Assembly (NCBI RefSeq): GCF_964340395.1
Contig: NC_135568.1
Coordinates: forward strand, 7,966,280-8,030,279
DNA length: 64,000 bases
Source: Glandiceps talaboti
Lineage: Eukaryota; Hemichordata; Enteropneusta; Spengelidae
Direction of reading: 5' to 3'
Of this stretch, positions 48,784 to 61,112 are shown piece by piece. Each line of letters opens with the position of its first letter. Within the stretch, counting starts at the first letter, position 1. The notes under the pieces are model-generated. The model did not search any database, had not been told where the DNA came from, and was given only the letters and a program-made list of their open reading frames with translations. The position numbers were made by a program, and so were the translations under genes.

Positions 48784-50495
48784 ATAACCTTTTTCACCTT
48801 TCTTCCCGGAACTCTCTCACATTTTTTATGTCGTGTCATTTCAACATTCTGAACATACCTGTGTTACCACAGATAACATAAAAATATGAATTTGTCTGTG
48901 ACGTTAAGTATCCAATGCTTGTTGATTGATGGACTTGTAAATTTGGTGGACGTCCGGAGAGACCAGTTTTAACGGGCGGACTGTCAAAATAAAAGGACGG
49001 GTGGCTATATTTCAGAAGTGCAAGAGGGGTGTCTCTGAATTTTCATTGAGGACAAAGCTTAAGGAGGGTTAATTTTACAAAAGTTCGGTTTGTTTCAAAA
49101 TATTTCATGTTGGCACAATACCCTGCGTATCGTCCAGTTTTTTGTCAACCTTATCAGCAACTAGCGCCACTTGATTTGATTTGATTTGTCGAATGGCAAG
49201 TACAGGGATCAACGAGAAATTGTCATGTTACATAGGAGTGCAAATCTTTCACATAGCAACGTCCTATTTATATGGCTGAGTTGACTAAGGAACAAATGTG
49301 GTTTAAACCCAAGATTTAGGTCATTGAGAATCTTATCTTCAAAATCATGCATTGTTGACACAAATGGTTGTGTATATTTGGCGAGGCATAAACTTGCAGA
49401 TTATGAGCCAGTGATTATAACCGCTCAACCATCATGTCATAAATATTGAAATAAAACTGTTGAACCATATACTGGTCCCACACTCTGGAATTTTCGTCCT
49501 ACCTACTGGGATTTTTGTCAGAAAAGTACATACTTTATTCAATAGTTGTAACATTTCCAACGATTACATGATGGTGTATGCATTCATCACCCACGTCAAA
49601 ATGAACACACAAGCTGTTAACTGGTTCCCCGATCAATTTTCAGGAGTGGAGTTCCCACCAGCCCCACAGCGGTACTACTACAAGTCTGGCCATGATCAAA
49701 GTGAAACTGTACAACGGAAAAGATACAAAATGCTTTGAAAATGATGTTTTAACTAATACAGAAGGCAAGCTAGCTTCACATCATAAAATATCTTCAGTAT
49801 GATTGTTATTTTTCTTGGAAAATAATGCGTCGTCTTATTGTATGTTTTGCTTTCCAGCATGGAACTGAGAGTCGATTGTTTTTATTTTGATTCATAACAT
49901 GCATGTACCCCTGTCGCAATCAACGTAAAAAGACACAACACTAACTTTTGTTGCAATAGTGTTGTGTCTACTGTGACCTGGAAAATTACCTGCATCATGC
50001 CAACACATGTTTATATATATAGTGTCGGTCGACAAGAGGAGACGGTATGTGTTTACATGTCAACGATATTTGATCTGAGTCACATGAGAGTTCAAGTGCC
50101 GATATTGCAGATTCACACGTTGGAAAGTTATTTCCATGACAATAGAGTAATGTTTACCCGAGACTATGATCGAACAATAGGAGGTTTGTTGCCAATCTGC
50201 CTTGTTAGTTGTCTGTGCCCTACGGAACATGTGAACAAAATTTCGAATGAATTGAGCCAGCCGTTTTGGAGAAAACGATGACACAGACAGACAAACAGAC
50301 ACACACACACACACACACACATACACATACATACATACATACACATACATACATACACATGAAAGGTGACTTGCACTGAGAGCACAACCTGAACTCTCTT
50401 TAATTTTCGGTTAGAAGAGACTGTGATACGTACGTTAAAGCTTCAGAGATATATGCATGAAGGTATAGAGACGGAAGTTCTGGAGGAGGAAAACC

Positions 50496-51596
50496 ATGAG
50501 CATTGCAGTAGAGGTTTGGAGAGCCAGAATTGGCTTGCACGTGCAACCGCCGAGCTGGCGAAACAACGGCAGCCATGTTGGACACGCCTCGGTCAACGTC
50601 AAGGACGGAACGATAAAAGAAGGGAGTGGATTGTCAGCAATAGTGTCTCTGATATTGGTAGTGTCAGTTCTGTGGTCACTTTTAATTTGTTCGGGTGACG
50701 TTGAGTCAAACCCAGGACCAAACTTAGAAAAACGAAATTTACGAAGTGGTAAACCAAGTGTCAGTGCACCGACATCACCTACTCACCGAAGTAGAGAACA
50801 AGACATTGGAAGTGGTATTAACCAAAATGTAGGAGAAATTATATTACATCAAATACAGGAATTGAGAGCAGAAATGGGTGGAAAGTTCGAGGGAGTGAAC
50901 ATACAAATCAGTGACATGTCGACGAAAGTGGAAGAACAACTAAGTTCGTTGAACTGTGAAATGGAAGCGCTACACAGCGAGGTGAACAACTTGAAGACGA
51001 AAAATGAACAACTTATGAAGGAAAATGAGAACTTACAAAGAGACTCTGAAAAGCTGAGGAAGGAGATAGAACTGACAAGAAAGGAGGTTCAGAATGTCGC
51101 AAACTCGAATGATGACCTAGGAAATCGCACACGTAGAAACAATATTGTACTGTATGGTGTGGCACAAGAAAACGCGAGAGAGTCTTGGGAAACAACAGAG
51201 GAAAAAGTGAAAGAAATAATAACAGAAACTATGAGGCTTGAGAAGGAAATACAGATAGAGAGAGCTCATAGAATAAACAATGGTCCAACAGTACGTGGCT
51301 CAAAACCCATAGTAGCTAAACTGGTGTCTTGGAAGGACAAAGAATTGATTATGAAAAATGGTCGTAAGCTGGCCGGATCAAATATCACAGTGGATGAAGA
51401 TTTCTCCGGAAGAGTGAGGGGACTAAGAAAGAAACTGTTTACTAAAAGACGTGAACTGATAAGAGACGATGAATCTATAAAAGCAACAGTTAGGTATGAT
51501 AAACTCATTGTAACAAAGAATAATGTAACGGTGGTATATAAGGTTGATGAAAACTTGAATCAAGTTATGCCTATCACACCGCAAAGACATAAATAG
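50496..51596 (+). CDS. LINE ORF1: 2A-like leader, coiled coil, L1-type RNA-binding domain
   Basis: 366 aa. Residues about 46-64 are hydrophobic (AIVSLILVVSVLWSLLIC) and run into SGDVESNPGP (66-75), a match to the 2A consensus D-V/I-E-x-N-P-G-P; ribosome skipping would separate Gly74 from Pro75. Residues about 115-200 are a heptad-like coiled coil (LKTKNEQLMKENENLQRD). RRNNIVLYGV, IERAHRI and VRGLRKKLF mark the L1-type RRM and C-terminal domain used for RNA binding. 2A-like leaders are established in some APE-type non-LTR elements of sea urchins, amphioxus and molluscs. The first ATG of the frame was taken as the start. Confidence 0.9.
   Translation: MSIAVEVWRARIGLHVQPPSWRNNGSHVGHASVNVKDGTIKEGSGLSAIVSLILVVSVLWSLLICSGDVESNPGPNLEKRNLRSGKPSVSAPTSPTHRSREQDIGSGINQNVGEIILHQIQELRAEMGGKFEGVNIQISDMSTKVEEQLSSLNCEMEALHSEVNNLKTKNEQLMKENENLQRDSEKLRKEIELTRKEVQNVANSNDDLGNRTRRNNIVLYGVAQENARESWETTEEKVKEIITETMRLEKEIQIERAHRINNGPTVRGSKPIVAKLVSWKDKELIMKNGRKLAGSNITVDEDFSGRVRGLRKKLFTKRRELIRDDESIKATVRYDKLIVTKNNVTVVYKVDENLNQVMPITPQRHK
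50697..50720 (+). other. 2A-like ribosome-skipping motif in LINE ORF1
   Basis: Codons 68-75 read DVESNPGP, an exact fit to the core 2A motif, preceded by a hydrophobic segment that could serve as a signal sequence or anchor. The family precedent is strong; activity is inferred. Confidence 0.85.
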
Positions 51597-51644
51597 GGGT
51601 GTGGCCATGGCCGACACAGCGAACAACCTCCAACTGCACTTTCA

Positions 51645-54600
51645 ATGACATTGGACAAGGTAAACATGTGTTGTTGGAATGTTCAGGGTCTCAAAAACAA
51701 AGTAAAGAACCCTGAGTTTATAAATTTTTGTTATAGGTTTGATATAATTAGTTTTGTTGAAACTTGGGGTAGGGAGGTTTGTGAATTTGAAAAAAGTTTT
51801 CCAGGCTACAAAATGTTTTGTTGCTGTAGACAAAGAACAACACAAAGAGATCGCTATAGTGGTGGCTGTATTGTTTTAGTTAAATCAAAGTACCAAGATG
51901 GAGTAAGCGAAATAAAATGTGACTTGCAGGATTCAGTGATTGTAAGACTGAAAAAAGAATTTTGGGTTTTTGATAAAGATTGTATCCTAGGTTTTACCTA
52001 CATCCCCCAGAAGGTGCTACGTTTTATGACTCAGTAAACTATAACAATGGAATAGAAAATTTGGAAGACAAATTGTCTGAAATAAAAGCTGAGCATACTG
52101 ATGCAAATTTTTTAATAGCTGGGGATTTTAACGCTAGATGTGGAACTTTAGCAGATTACATCCTTGATGATGATACTGAATTTGTAGATGGTATACCAGA
52201 AGACTATGTATCAGATCACTTTTGTTTACCAAGGAAGGCAAAAGATTTAGTAGTTAATAATTTTGGTACAAGCTTAATCTCTTTGTGTTGTTCCTTGGCA
52301 GTTCATTTTCTAAATGGTCGAGTACTGGGAGATAAGGACGGTAATTTTTCTTGTATTGCAAACAGGGGAAGGAGCACTGTGGATTATGTATGTGCATCTA
52401 GTAGTTTATTTGAATATATTTCTAGTTTTGAAATCCCAACAATATTAGGTTCTGATCACTTTCCGCTGGTGTTCAGTATGAAGTGTAATTACTCTATAAA
52501 TGATAGTCCAATCTCAGAAAACTCTGAAAATATTATTAAAGGGGTATACAAATGGAAAGAAGATGCTAGTGGTACCTTTCGAGACTTTTTCACATTGCAT
52601 AGTACCCAGGATAAAATAAATGAATTACAACAACTAGTTGAAACAGATGTAAACCAAGCAGTAAATGACTTGTCAGAACTTCTTCAAGAAGCAGGAAATA
52701 GAGCAGGGATGTTTTTACCATACAAGGCTAAGAAGGACAGACATTGCCAACAGCAATCAAAATGGTATGATAATGATTGTAAAAAACTGAGAGATAAAAA
52801 ATTCTACTGTCTAAAGAAATTTAGAGTATCTGGCAGTGATAGAGACTATACTGAATATTGTAAAGTTAGAAATGAATATTCCAAAATTTGTAAGGATAAA
52901 TTTAAACTTTATCAAAATACACAAAAAGAAAAGCTAAATGAAGAACAAAATATGAATGCATTGTGGAAGATTCTCAAAGGGTACAAATATTCTGGCAGCC
53001 CACAAAATTCCATCGGTATTTCGGATTGGGCAACTCACTTTGCCTCACTTTTAAATGCAAATGAGGATGATGGAAATGATTTTGAAAATGAAATGTTTTC
53101 TACTGAGCAGAGTGATTCCCAAGATGAACATTCACATGATGATGAAACTAATATTTTGAATGAGCCAATTACAAATGATGAAATTATGCAAAGTATTAAA
53201 CATTTAAAGAATAATAAATCAGCTGGCCCAGACCAGCTGGTGGGGGAGTTCTTTAAAACCACAGAAGGAGTATTGTTGCCACTGATGAACAAAGTTTTCA
53301 ATAAAATTTTTGACTCAGGAATTTTCCCAGAAGGGTGGGCAAAGGGGATTATTATACCAATATATAAAAAAGGGGACCCAAATAACCCAGGAAACTATAG
53401 GAGAATCACTCTGCTCAGTATTTTCAGCAAGATCTTTACTGGAATTTTGAACAAAAGGCTTTACAGATGGGCTGAGCATACTAGTAACATTCCAGAAGAG
53501 CAGGCAGGTTTTCGTAAGAAATATAGTACTATAGATAACATTTTTGTTTTAAGTGCATTAATACAAAAACATTTAACTAGAAAGAGATTACCATTTTATT
53601 GTTTATTTGTTGACTTTCAAAAAGCATTTGATAGTGTAGACCAGAAAAGATTATTTTATAAACTAAGTTCTAGTGAGGTAGGGGGTAAAATGTTCACTAT
53701 TATCAAGAGTATATATGCTGACGTTAAATCATGTGTCAGAGTGGAAGACCAAATGGCAGACTTTTTTAGTTGCAACGTTGGCGTAAGACAAGGATGTATG
53801 CTCAGTCCACTGTTATTTGTGTTATTTATTAGTGAACTCCAAAAATGCATCACAACGTCAGAATACTCAGGAATCCAAATTGATGAACTGTGTGATCTTT
53901 TTCTATTAATGTTTGCTGATGATATTGTATTGTTTTCAAATACTGTCTATGGCTTACAAAGACTTATCAACATTTTACAATGTTATTGTTTGAAATGGAA
54001 ACTTAAAGTAAATCTAGACAAAACAAAAATAGTTGTATTCAAGGGAGGAGGTACCCTAGCCCAAAAAGAAAAATGGTTTTATGATGGTAAAAAGATTGCC
54101 TGTGTAAGTTACTATAAATACCTTGGAATGTTATTTACATGTAGGGGTTGTTGGGGAAAGGCAGTCACCACTCTCGCCCAACAAGCAAATAAAAATATGT
54201 TAATTCTACGAAAATTTAGCATGAAACTTAGAAACTTTTCCCTAGCTCTAAACTTTAAACTTTTTGATTCTATGGTGAAACCAATTTTAATTTATGCTTC
54301 AGAAATCTGGGGTTACAAAGAGTACTTGAGTATTGAGAGGGTGCAGTTAAAATATTGTCGTAAACTTATTGGTGTTAGAACAAATACCTCCAGTAATGCA
54401 GTGTTGGGTGAATGTGGTAGAATGCCTCTTTTTGTTGGTTGTATTAAACGTTGTATTAAATATTGGTTAATTTTGATTCACATGGATAACTCAAGGCTTC
54501 CCTGTAGGGCCTATAAAATGTTATACAATTTGGACGGACAAGGTAAAATAACTTGGGCAAGTCATGTTCGCAACTTATTGCAAAGATATGGTTTTAATTA

Positions 54601-55126
54601 TGCATGGATGGCTCAAGAGGTTGCCAATCAAGAATATTTTTTGTCATTATTTATGTCTAGAGTCATTGAAGTTGCACACCAGGAATGGCATACTAATATT
54701 CAAGAGGATAAAACACTTTATCACTACAGAAACTTTAAGTCACTTTTAGAACCAGAGAAATACATTACAGATTTACCAGACAAATATCTTATTTCAGCTA
54801 TTGCACGTATTAGATGTTCATGTGATAGCCAACTGGTATGTGTAAAAGGAAGACAGCTGAATATAGAAAGAAATGACAGAATTTGTAAATTTTGCACTAA
54901 AAGTGAGGTAGATGATGAATTCCATTTTATTTTGACATGCCCCTTCTCTGAGGAATTACGAACCAAGTATATTTTGCCCCACCATTTAGAAAACAGAATC
55001 TATTACACGTTTATTAAACTTATGCAGACAAAAGACAGATATGAAACCATTGGACTGGCTAAATTTATTTTCAAAAGCTTTAAGAAAAGACAAAATAATA
55101 GAGAAATATATTTATTTTTTTTGTAA
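51645..55126 (+). CDS. LINE ORF2: APE endonuclease and reverse transcriptase, one frameshift
   Basis: About 1,160 codons in total. Endonuclease motifs: CCWNVQGL, FVETW, GGCIVLVK, then after the frameshift LIAGDFNARCG, STVDYVC and SDHFPLVF. RT motifs: KSAGPDQLVGEFFK, IPIYKKGDPNNPGNYR, FVDFQKAFDSV, GVRQGCMLSPLLFVLF, and the catalytic LMFADDIVLFS near nt 53,909. The C terminus has CKFCTKSEVDDEFHFILTC, a Cys/His knuckle. The frame breaks at a run of five C (52004-52008): the first frame stops at 52,037 and the downstream frame continues to 55,126, consistent with loss of one C. Otherwise open, so the copy is young. Confidence 0.9.
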
Positions 55127-56884
55127 TGCTACCGATGTGTACAGTGATCTAATTTATGAAATTTCTTTTTTTTGTAAAGTAACCTTTGAACTTATGAAGC
55201 TTATGAGGCTGTGAAATGTAACGAAAGGCCAGTGGCCTAGTTTATGCAAATAAACCTTAATTGAATTGAATTGATACATACATACACACACGTACACAGC
55301 CTTTCACCAACTAATACATTTCTTCCTTATGGAAGAAATAAAACTAGATGGTCGGCCTCGGTCGCGATCATACCTTCTGTACAGCAGTACATGCAGTATG
55401 TTTAGTGTGATACTGTGTACAGTGTAGCACAGTGGGAGGCATACAACAGTCGGCGGGCGATACCCTTGTGAGATGAACCTACCTGTACAGTGTGGTTGTG
55501 AATATGTAATTTAATTAATGTATGATCGCAAATTGTATCATTTGGGTATGGATATTTTCGTCAGAATTTTGCTGTCTTAAAAGATGTCTCAGTTTTGTGG
55601 TCATACGCGATAACACCAACGTCGAACATTGATCGCCGTTTTGATGACGTTTAACATGAATATCATGATGTTTAATGTCCAATATCACAAAGTGATATTT
55701 CACATTAAACGTAATCAAGAATGATCGATCTGAGCATAGGTATAATTATGATAACACCCCATATCTACTGATAACCTTTCTCACCTTTCTTCCCGGAACT
55801 CTCTTTAATTAAGACTAATCTTACCTTATTTTCTGATGTGTCATTTCAACATTCTGAACATAACTGTGTTACCACAGACAACGTGAAAATATGACCTTGT
55901 CTGTGATGTAGTGCTTGTTGATTGACATACTTGCAAAGTTGGTGGACGCGTCCAAAACATGTTGAACTAATGGATTGGCCACTTTTAAGGGGCGGACCGT
56001 CAAAATAAAAGGACAGGTTACTATATTTCAGAAGTGCAAGAGGTGTGTCACTGAACTTTCATTGAGACGAGGGAGGGGTAATTGTTTTCCAAAAGTTCAG
56101 TTTGTCTCAAAATATTTCATATTGGCAAAATACCCTGCGCAACGTTGCCTGTTGCCATAGCATTGACTAAATGATAGGCCGTTCAGTTTTTTGTCAACCT
56201 TATCAGCAGCGATAGCACCATTAATTTGATTTGATTTGTCGAATGACAAGTACTGGGATTATTGAGATATAAGATCGTCATGTTACATGGGAGTGCAAAT
56301 CCTTCACTGTCCTATCCCGGTCCCCATTGATATGGCTGGGTTGACTAAGGAACAATTGTGCATCAAACCCAAACACTTAGGCCATTGATAAACAAGTCAT
56401 CAGAATATTGCATTACTGATATAAATGGTTGTGTATATTTGTCGAGGCATAAACTTGTAGATTATGAGCCGGTGACTATATCCATTCAACTACCACCATG
56501 TTATAAATACTCAAATAAAGCTGTTGAACATATATACTTATGATTTAATGGGCAGGAATTTCCTTTTCGATTTACCATTTTAGTGCAAAATGTATGTTTA
56601 TTTTGTCAAAAATTCTTCATCATAATTAACATGTTGAAAAGTGCATGGTTATATCATATAATTTCTGCAAAGAATTCCCAATTGAAACCTTATTACGAAT
56701 GGCCATGTATGACTTAATGTTTACTGGGTATCTTTTTTACGCTTACAAAGAAGGTCTGGCTGTTTTCAAAAATAACTCCAGGGGGCTGGTTTGCGGTGAC
56801 AGAACTTACGTTTAGCCAACCCAACCCCACCATAAACAATGATCACAGTGTGTGAAGATGTAATGTTGACACCGCATGACATAC

Positions 56885-56975
56885 TATAAAATGCTATTAT
56901 GTGAATTTACCCGCTCTTTAGGCTGTGGAGTAGGAGCAGTTGTGGACAGTGAAGAATCGGAGGAGATCATTAAAG
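56885..56975 (+). promoter_or_regulatory. Putative TATA promoter and non-coding exon 1 of GCNT gene c
   Basis: TATAAAA at 56885-56891; donor after AAAG at 56,976; acceptor TTTTCAG at 58,922. Same layout as units 1 and 2. Confidence 0.55.
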
Positions 56976-57292
56976 GTGAGATGGATTTTAGGTAGATTTA
57001 GCTATATAGTCATGAGTTTATATTGGTGAAAATGTCGCATGTCATTCTGTACCAAGTTGCGAAAGACTTCTGTTTCTGATTGAAACTGTAAAACACTTCG
57101 AGGTTATCGCACACAGGTCAGTGTAGTACTGAAGTGAAGTGTTGAGTTTACAGGTTTTCAAAGTTGACGATAGGCTCTGGTTTGCATTTCTTGTAAGTTA
57201 GTTGGAGCTGAATTGTGAGAGAGTTTATGTCCTTGGCAGCAATATGAACTGTTTTCGGTATATGTAGTAGATTCCATACTCGGATCGATCTA

Positions 57293-57294
<2 letters not shown>

Positions 57295-57352
<58 letters not shown>

Positions 57353-57388
57353 GTGGTGGTGGTGGTGGTGGTGGTGGTAGTAGTAGTA

Positions 57389-57435
<47 letters not shown>
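57295..57435. repeat. (GTA)n / (GTG)n array, unit 3
   Basis: Single GTA array with a central GTG block, without the insertions seen in units 1 and 2. It is probably closest to the ancestral layout. Confidence 0.93.
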
Positions 57436-57720
57436 TAGTTTATTATAGTGACATGAAGAAATATGCCACCTTAGTGAATAAACTTTACTTAAACGTAAGT
57501 GAGGAGCTTATTACAATGAAGAATGTGTTATGTACAAGGCAAAAACAGAAGCTATCTGATAATGTATAAGTTGTCCCTTCTCTTTAAAAATACTTTCTCA
57601 ATAAACCTTGTTATATTTCTCACTTTTCTCGACATCAAGAACTTTAGTTTTTCATTGTCTGGCAAATCAGAATAATCGTCGTCAAAATCAAAATGTACTT
57701 TGATCATCGACACTGTCCGT
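57436..57720 (-). mobile_element. Antisense LINE 3' fragment, unit 3
   Basis: Same fragment as in units 1 and 2, directly abutting the GTA array. Confidence 0.65.
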
Positions 57721-58992
57721 CGATCGAATTTTCAATTGAAAGTATTTTGGTGGCAAAAAGCGAGGACATTTTACCATTTGTAACACAACCTTAACGTGTA
57801 CGAATCCACTGAAACCAAACAGTAAAGGGATGGGCGACTAAAACATTATTTTCTTTGTCTGTTTAACCTTTATTCAACCAAGTCTGGTTGAAAATGCGTA
57901 CGACTAAATGTATATTCTCAAAATGAATGGATGAGAAGTTGTATTGTTGTACTGAAAATGTCTGGTTTCTTTTCAGTTTGTCAACAAAAGGCCGTTTGAC
58001 AGTGAAAAGTACCCATAGTAAAGTGTTATGATTCTGTGAGGTTGGTGTCCATCTATGAATTCACATATCTGTGATCGTTGACATTGAGCCTAGATCGAAT
58101 TTTCAAAGCAATGCATGCTGTATTCTTATACTGGAAATCATTGACTTCTTTTCAGTGTATGAACTAAAGACCCTTCGACAATCAAATCTCTGCCAGACTC
58201 TGGTACGCATATTGTTGGGATGTTCGTGCCAACAGCTGAAATTCACTAGCATAGAATGCTATTATATCATCTACAACCCAGATCGCACTTCAGTATGACG
58301 TACAGTCTGTGCAACTTCATTGTAACTTAGCAACTTGTCTGATTCGACTGTGCCGCTTTGCGAAAGTTTAATTGAAAATATTTGCAACATTGCAGATTGC
58401 ATTTTCTGACCTGAACTGAGTCTTCCTAATATCTATTGGTATGTTATTCCGAAGTTTTGTTCCTGTAAACTTAATGATAAATTGTTCTGTCCTATGTTTA
58501 GCTCTTGGAATATTTAGATCATTCCTGCTCATTTGTCTAGTTGTGTATTAATGATCAATTGAATTTTAAAAGTCAAGAAATACATGTGGTATATTCTTGA
58601 AAAGTATATCATGAATGAAAACTCCTAAATTATCAACTTACCATGTTGATAAAATATTTTTAAATGCCAAGTTTCCTTCCACTGTGTTTCGAATATGGTC
58701 GGACAAGGGTTTGTAAACATTTCTAACTCTTTCGATAATTGTCCACAAAATGTAATATTTCTAATGGTGAATGCACAGCTCGTGTACGTGCATTAAGCCT
58801 TCACGATTTCTAGCTAGTCTATATGGTGCGAACGAGTCTGGGTAGGCTGTAATTGTTCAAAAGCCGTCAATCTAAATAGTATGTTACAATATTTACACTG
58901 TTTTCTTTCATTTTCTTTTCAGAATTAGAAGCGTGCCCTCAACGGTTGAACATAAAAACTTGAAATACATGTACATGTATATATTTTGAAAT

Positions 58993-60459
58993 ATGTCATA
59001 TTTGCGTCCCAACAATCAGACGCAGTTTAGGGCTTTGGTAGTGCTGTTCATCAGTTGTGTACTAATATTGATTGTTTATATGGCTTCACGTCTGGGACCG
59101 GATTTACGACATTTAAAGAATGCTGCTCAGTATAGTCACAGTAACAGCGACACTTACACTCGCCAAAACAACAAAGATCTCCGGACGTCAAACATTAGCA
59201 AAATGGAAAGTACTTACGATTTTGAAGAAACAGATATGTCGAAATTTCGTTACCGAAAATTTCTTTCGAACGGATCAGATGTATGTTCAAGGATAATATC
59301 GGGGAAACATAAAATTAACAAGACAAGTGTGGCATCGTTAAATACTTTCTTAAAATCAAAGATTTTGAAGGACAACGCTTTCAACGGACTCACGAAAAAC
59401 TGTACACAATTTAAGCAAGAAAGGGGTTACTTTAAGCCAGTGACAGCAGAAGAAAGGGAATTTCCACTCGCATATGGGATATACATGTACAAATCGGTTT
59501 CACAGGTTGAACAGTTATTGCGGACAATTTATTATCCACAAAATACATATTGCATACACGTCGACAGCAAGGCATCAGCTGTAATCCATCGAGCAGTGCA
59601 GGCGATTACAAAATGTTTCGACAATGTGTTCGTAGCCTCTCGTCTTGCTAAGGTTACGTGGTGTTCCATCGAAGTTGTCCGCGCAGAAATCAACTGTTTG
59701 ACGGATTTAGAAGAGCGAAGTAAAACCTGGAAATATTACCTAAACTTGAGTGGACAAGAATTTCCTCTTAAAACAAATCGTGAAATTGTTCAAATTTTGA
59801 AAGAATTTCAGGGAAAGAATATTATCATGAGCCATCACTTGACGAAAATGCGTTTATATCCAAATAGACAAAAATATAAATACTTTATCTCAAGAGGAAT
59901 AGTTAAGAACTCAAAAATACCAAAAACTGAACCCAAACCTTTTGATGGACCCATCTTTAAAGGTGAACTTCACGTTGCGTTGACAAGAGATTTCGTCAAC
60001 TTTGTTCTTCATTCCAAGATAGCACGTGATTGGTTTGTCTGGCTAAATGACACCCTCTGCCCTGACGAATACTTCTACCAGACTCTGAGTAGACTGCCTG
60101 GTGTACCCGGAGGTCGTGAATTTGTGAAGATAGACAGGGTCATTGATCAGATCGTAAGAGCCAAAATTTGGCGTGGTACGTGCAATGGAAAATTTGTACG
60201 CTACATTTGTGTGTATGGCTGGAAAGATCTACCAAGTTTAGTTAGGAGGCCGTATCTATTTGCCAACAAGTTCCATGCAAATTTCGACAGTGTTACACTT
60301 GAATGTTTGGAAGAATTAATCTACAATCGTACATACAGCCCTATCAAACTCAATCTCCCATTCTATAAAAACTTCTCCACATCAACGTTCGATACCCGGT
60401 TTGCGGTTTTAAATAAACCAGGCTGGCTACTTCATGTACCAGATACTGACAGTTTGTAA
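58993..60459 (+). CDS. Core-2-type beta-1,6-N-acetylglucosaminyltransferase (GT14), gene c
   Basis: 488 aa, the most diverged of the three. Relative to gene a it lacks two residues in the stem (61-62) and has scattered stem changes plus a dense cluster at residues 288-310 (gene a numbering): L288M, N289R, F291Y, I296K, F297Y, A298K, Q303R, R305I, T310K. At the 403-406 site it reads GKFVRYICVYG. Anchor, Cys pattern, CPDEYFYQTLSRLPGVPG and LFANKF are kept, so an active type II Golgi enzyme is likely. The upstream intron is shorter than in a and b: about 90 bases near 58,105 and 250 bases near 58,780 are missing. Acceptor at 58,922. Confidence 0.93.
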   Translation: MSYLRPNNQTQFRALVVLFISCVLILIVYMASRLGPDLRHLKNAAQYSHSNSDTYTRQNNKDLRTSNISKMESTYDFEETDMSKFRYRKFLSNGSDVCSRIISGKHKINKTSVASLNTFLKSKILKDNAFNGLTKNCTQFKQERGYFKPVTAEEREFPLAYGIYMYKSVSQVEQLLRTIYYPQNTYCIHVDSKASAVIHRAVQAITKCFDNVFVASRLAKVTWCSIEVVRAEINCLTDLEERSKTWKYYLNLSGQEFPLKTNREIVQILKEFQGKNIIMSHHLTKMRLYPNRQKYKYFISRGIVKNSKIPKTEPKPFDGPIFKGELHVALTRDFVNFVLHSKIARDWFVWLNDTLCPDEYFYQTLSRLPGVPGGREFVKIDRVIDQIVRAKIWRGTCNGKFVRYICVYGWKDLPSLVRRPYLFANKFHANFDSVTLECLEELIYNRTYSPIKLNLPFYKNFSTSTFDTRFAVLNKPGWLLHVPDTDSL

Positions 60460-60492
60460 GGTTGTTCGTCGTGTCGGGGCGCCCTAACACAC

Positions 60493-60702
60493 CAATGTTA
60501 CTAGACTCTCTCACAGTCCTCGAAGCCTAACACATCAACAAAATATTAGCTCTATGTGATCGATGAGGGTGCACAGTACAGAGCTAGGGATACTGGGATA
60601 CTAGTATATTAGTACAATTATGCAGTAGATACATACAAAACAACTCAAGTTTTAGCTATTTATGCGAAGCTTTCAGGACTGTGAGAGAGTCTACAATGTT
60701 AC
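60493..60702. mobile_element. 192-bp MITE (60502-60693) with 9-bp target duplication
   Basis: Terminal inverted repeats TAGACTCTCTCACAGTCCT and AGGACTGTGAGAGAGTCTA are perfect. CAATGTTAC lies on both sides (60493-60501, 60694-60702). Genes a and b have the uninterrupted site (CAACGTTACTAA) 30-odd bases after their stop codons. Likely mobilised by a Mutator-like transposase. Confidence 0.85.
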
Positions 60703-61112
60703 TAACGTCGTGGCGTTGAGGGCAGAGCGGCATGCGGCACGACGTGTCTTACAGCATAGGGCGTGTTGTATTTCTTAGATATTTGTTTTCCTTGTCTACA
60801 AGCTAAATGTAACAATGTTTTGACTTGAATATATTTCCCTCACTGTTTGGAGAGAACACTTGTATAGCGCATATATTGATACATTTATAGTAGCAGGGTT
60901 CGTGTGATATTTTCCTTGGGAAAAATCTAAGCAATAGTACGTACACCTGTCCCTGTGTCTATAGCCTGCTAAATCAGCAATTCTAAAGGTTCTAGGCTTT
61001 CCGGGTTTTCTGTATATGTATTCAGTAAAATTTTGTTTAGATAGTTAAACCCTCTCATCTCTTTCAGGTTTATCTTGGCAAATCATTTAATTTCATATTT
61101 CATCATTGAATA

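Larger units (their letters stand above)
50360..55274 (+). mobile_element. Near full-length APE-type LINE with 2A-like motif
   Basis: 4.9-kb element: 5' UTR, ORF1 (50496-51596), ORF2 (51645-55126, one frameshift), about 150-base 3' UTR with CAAATAAACC and an AATTGAATTGAATTGA tail. It sits in the AC/CATA microsatellite that unit 2 carries uninterrupted at 41,717-41,760. TACATACATACACA occurs at both borders (50346-50359, 55275-55288), a plausible but low-complexity target duplication. The clade is not assigned: ORF1 is L1-like, while the RT resembles the CR1/L2-type group in my reading. Confidence 0.9.

Noticed and set aside
51980-52037. Programmed frameshifting in LINE ORF2
   Set aside because: The break is in the middle of the endonuclease domain at a plain C run, with no pseudoknot or slippery-site design that I can see; a one-base deletion or sequencing error is simpler.
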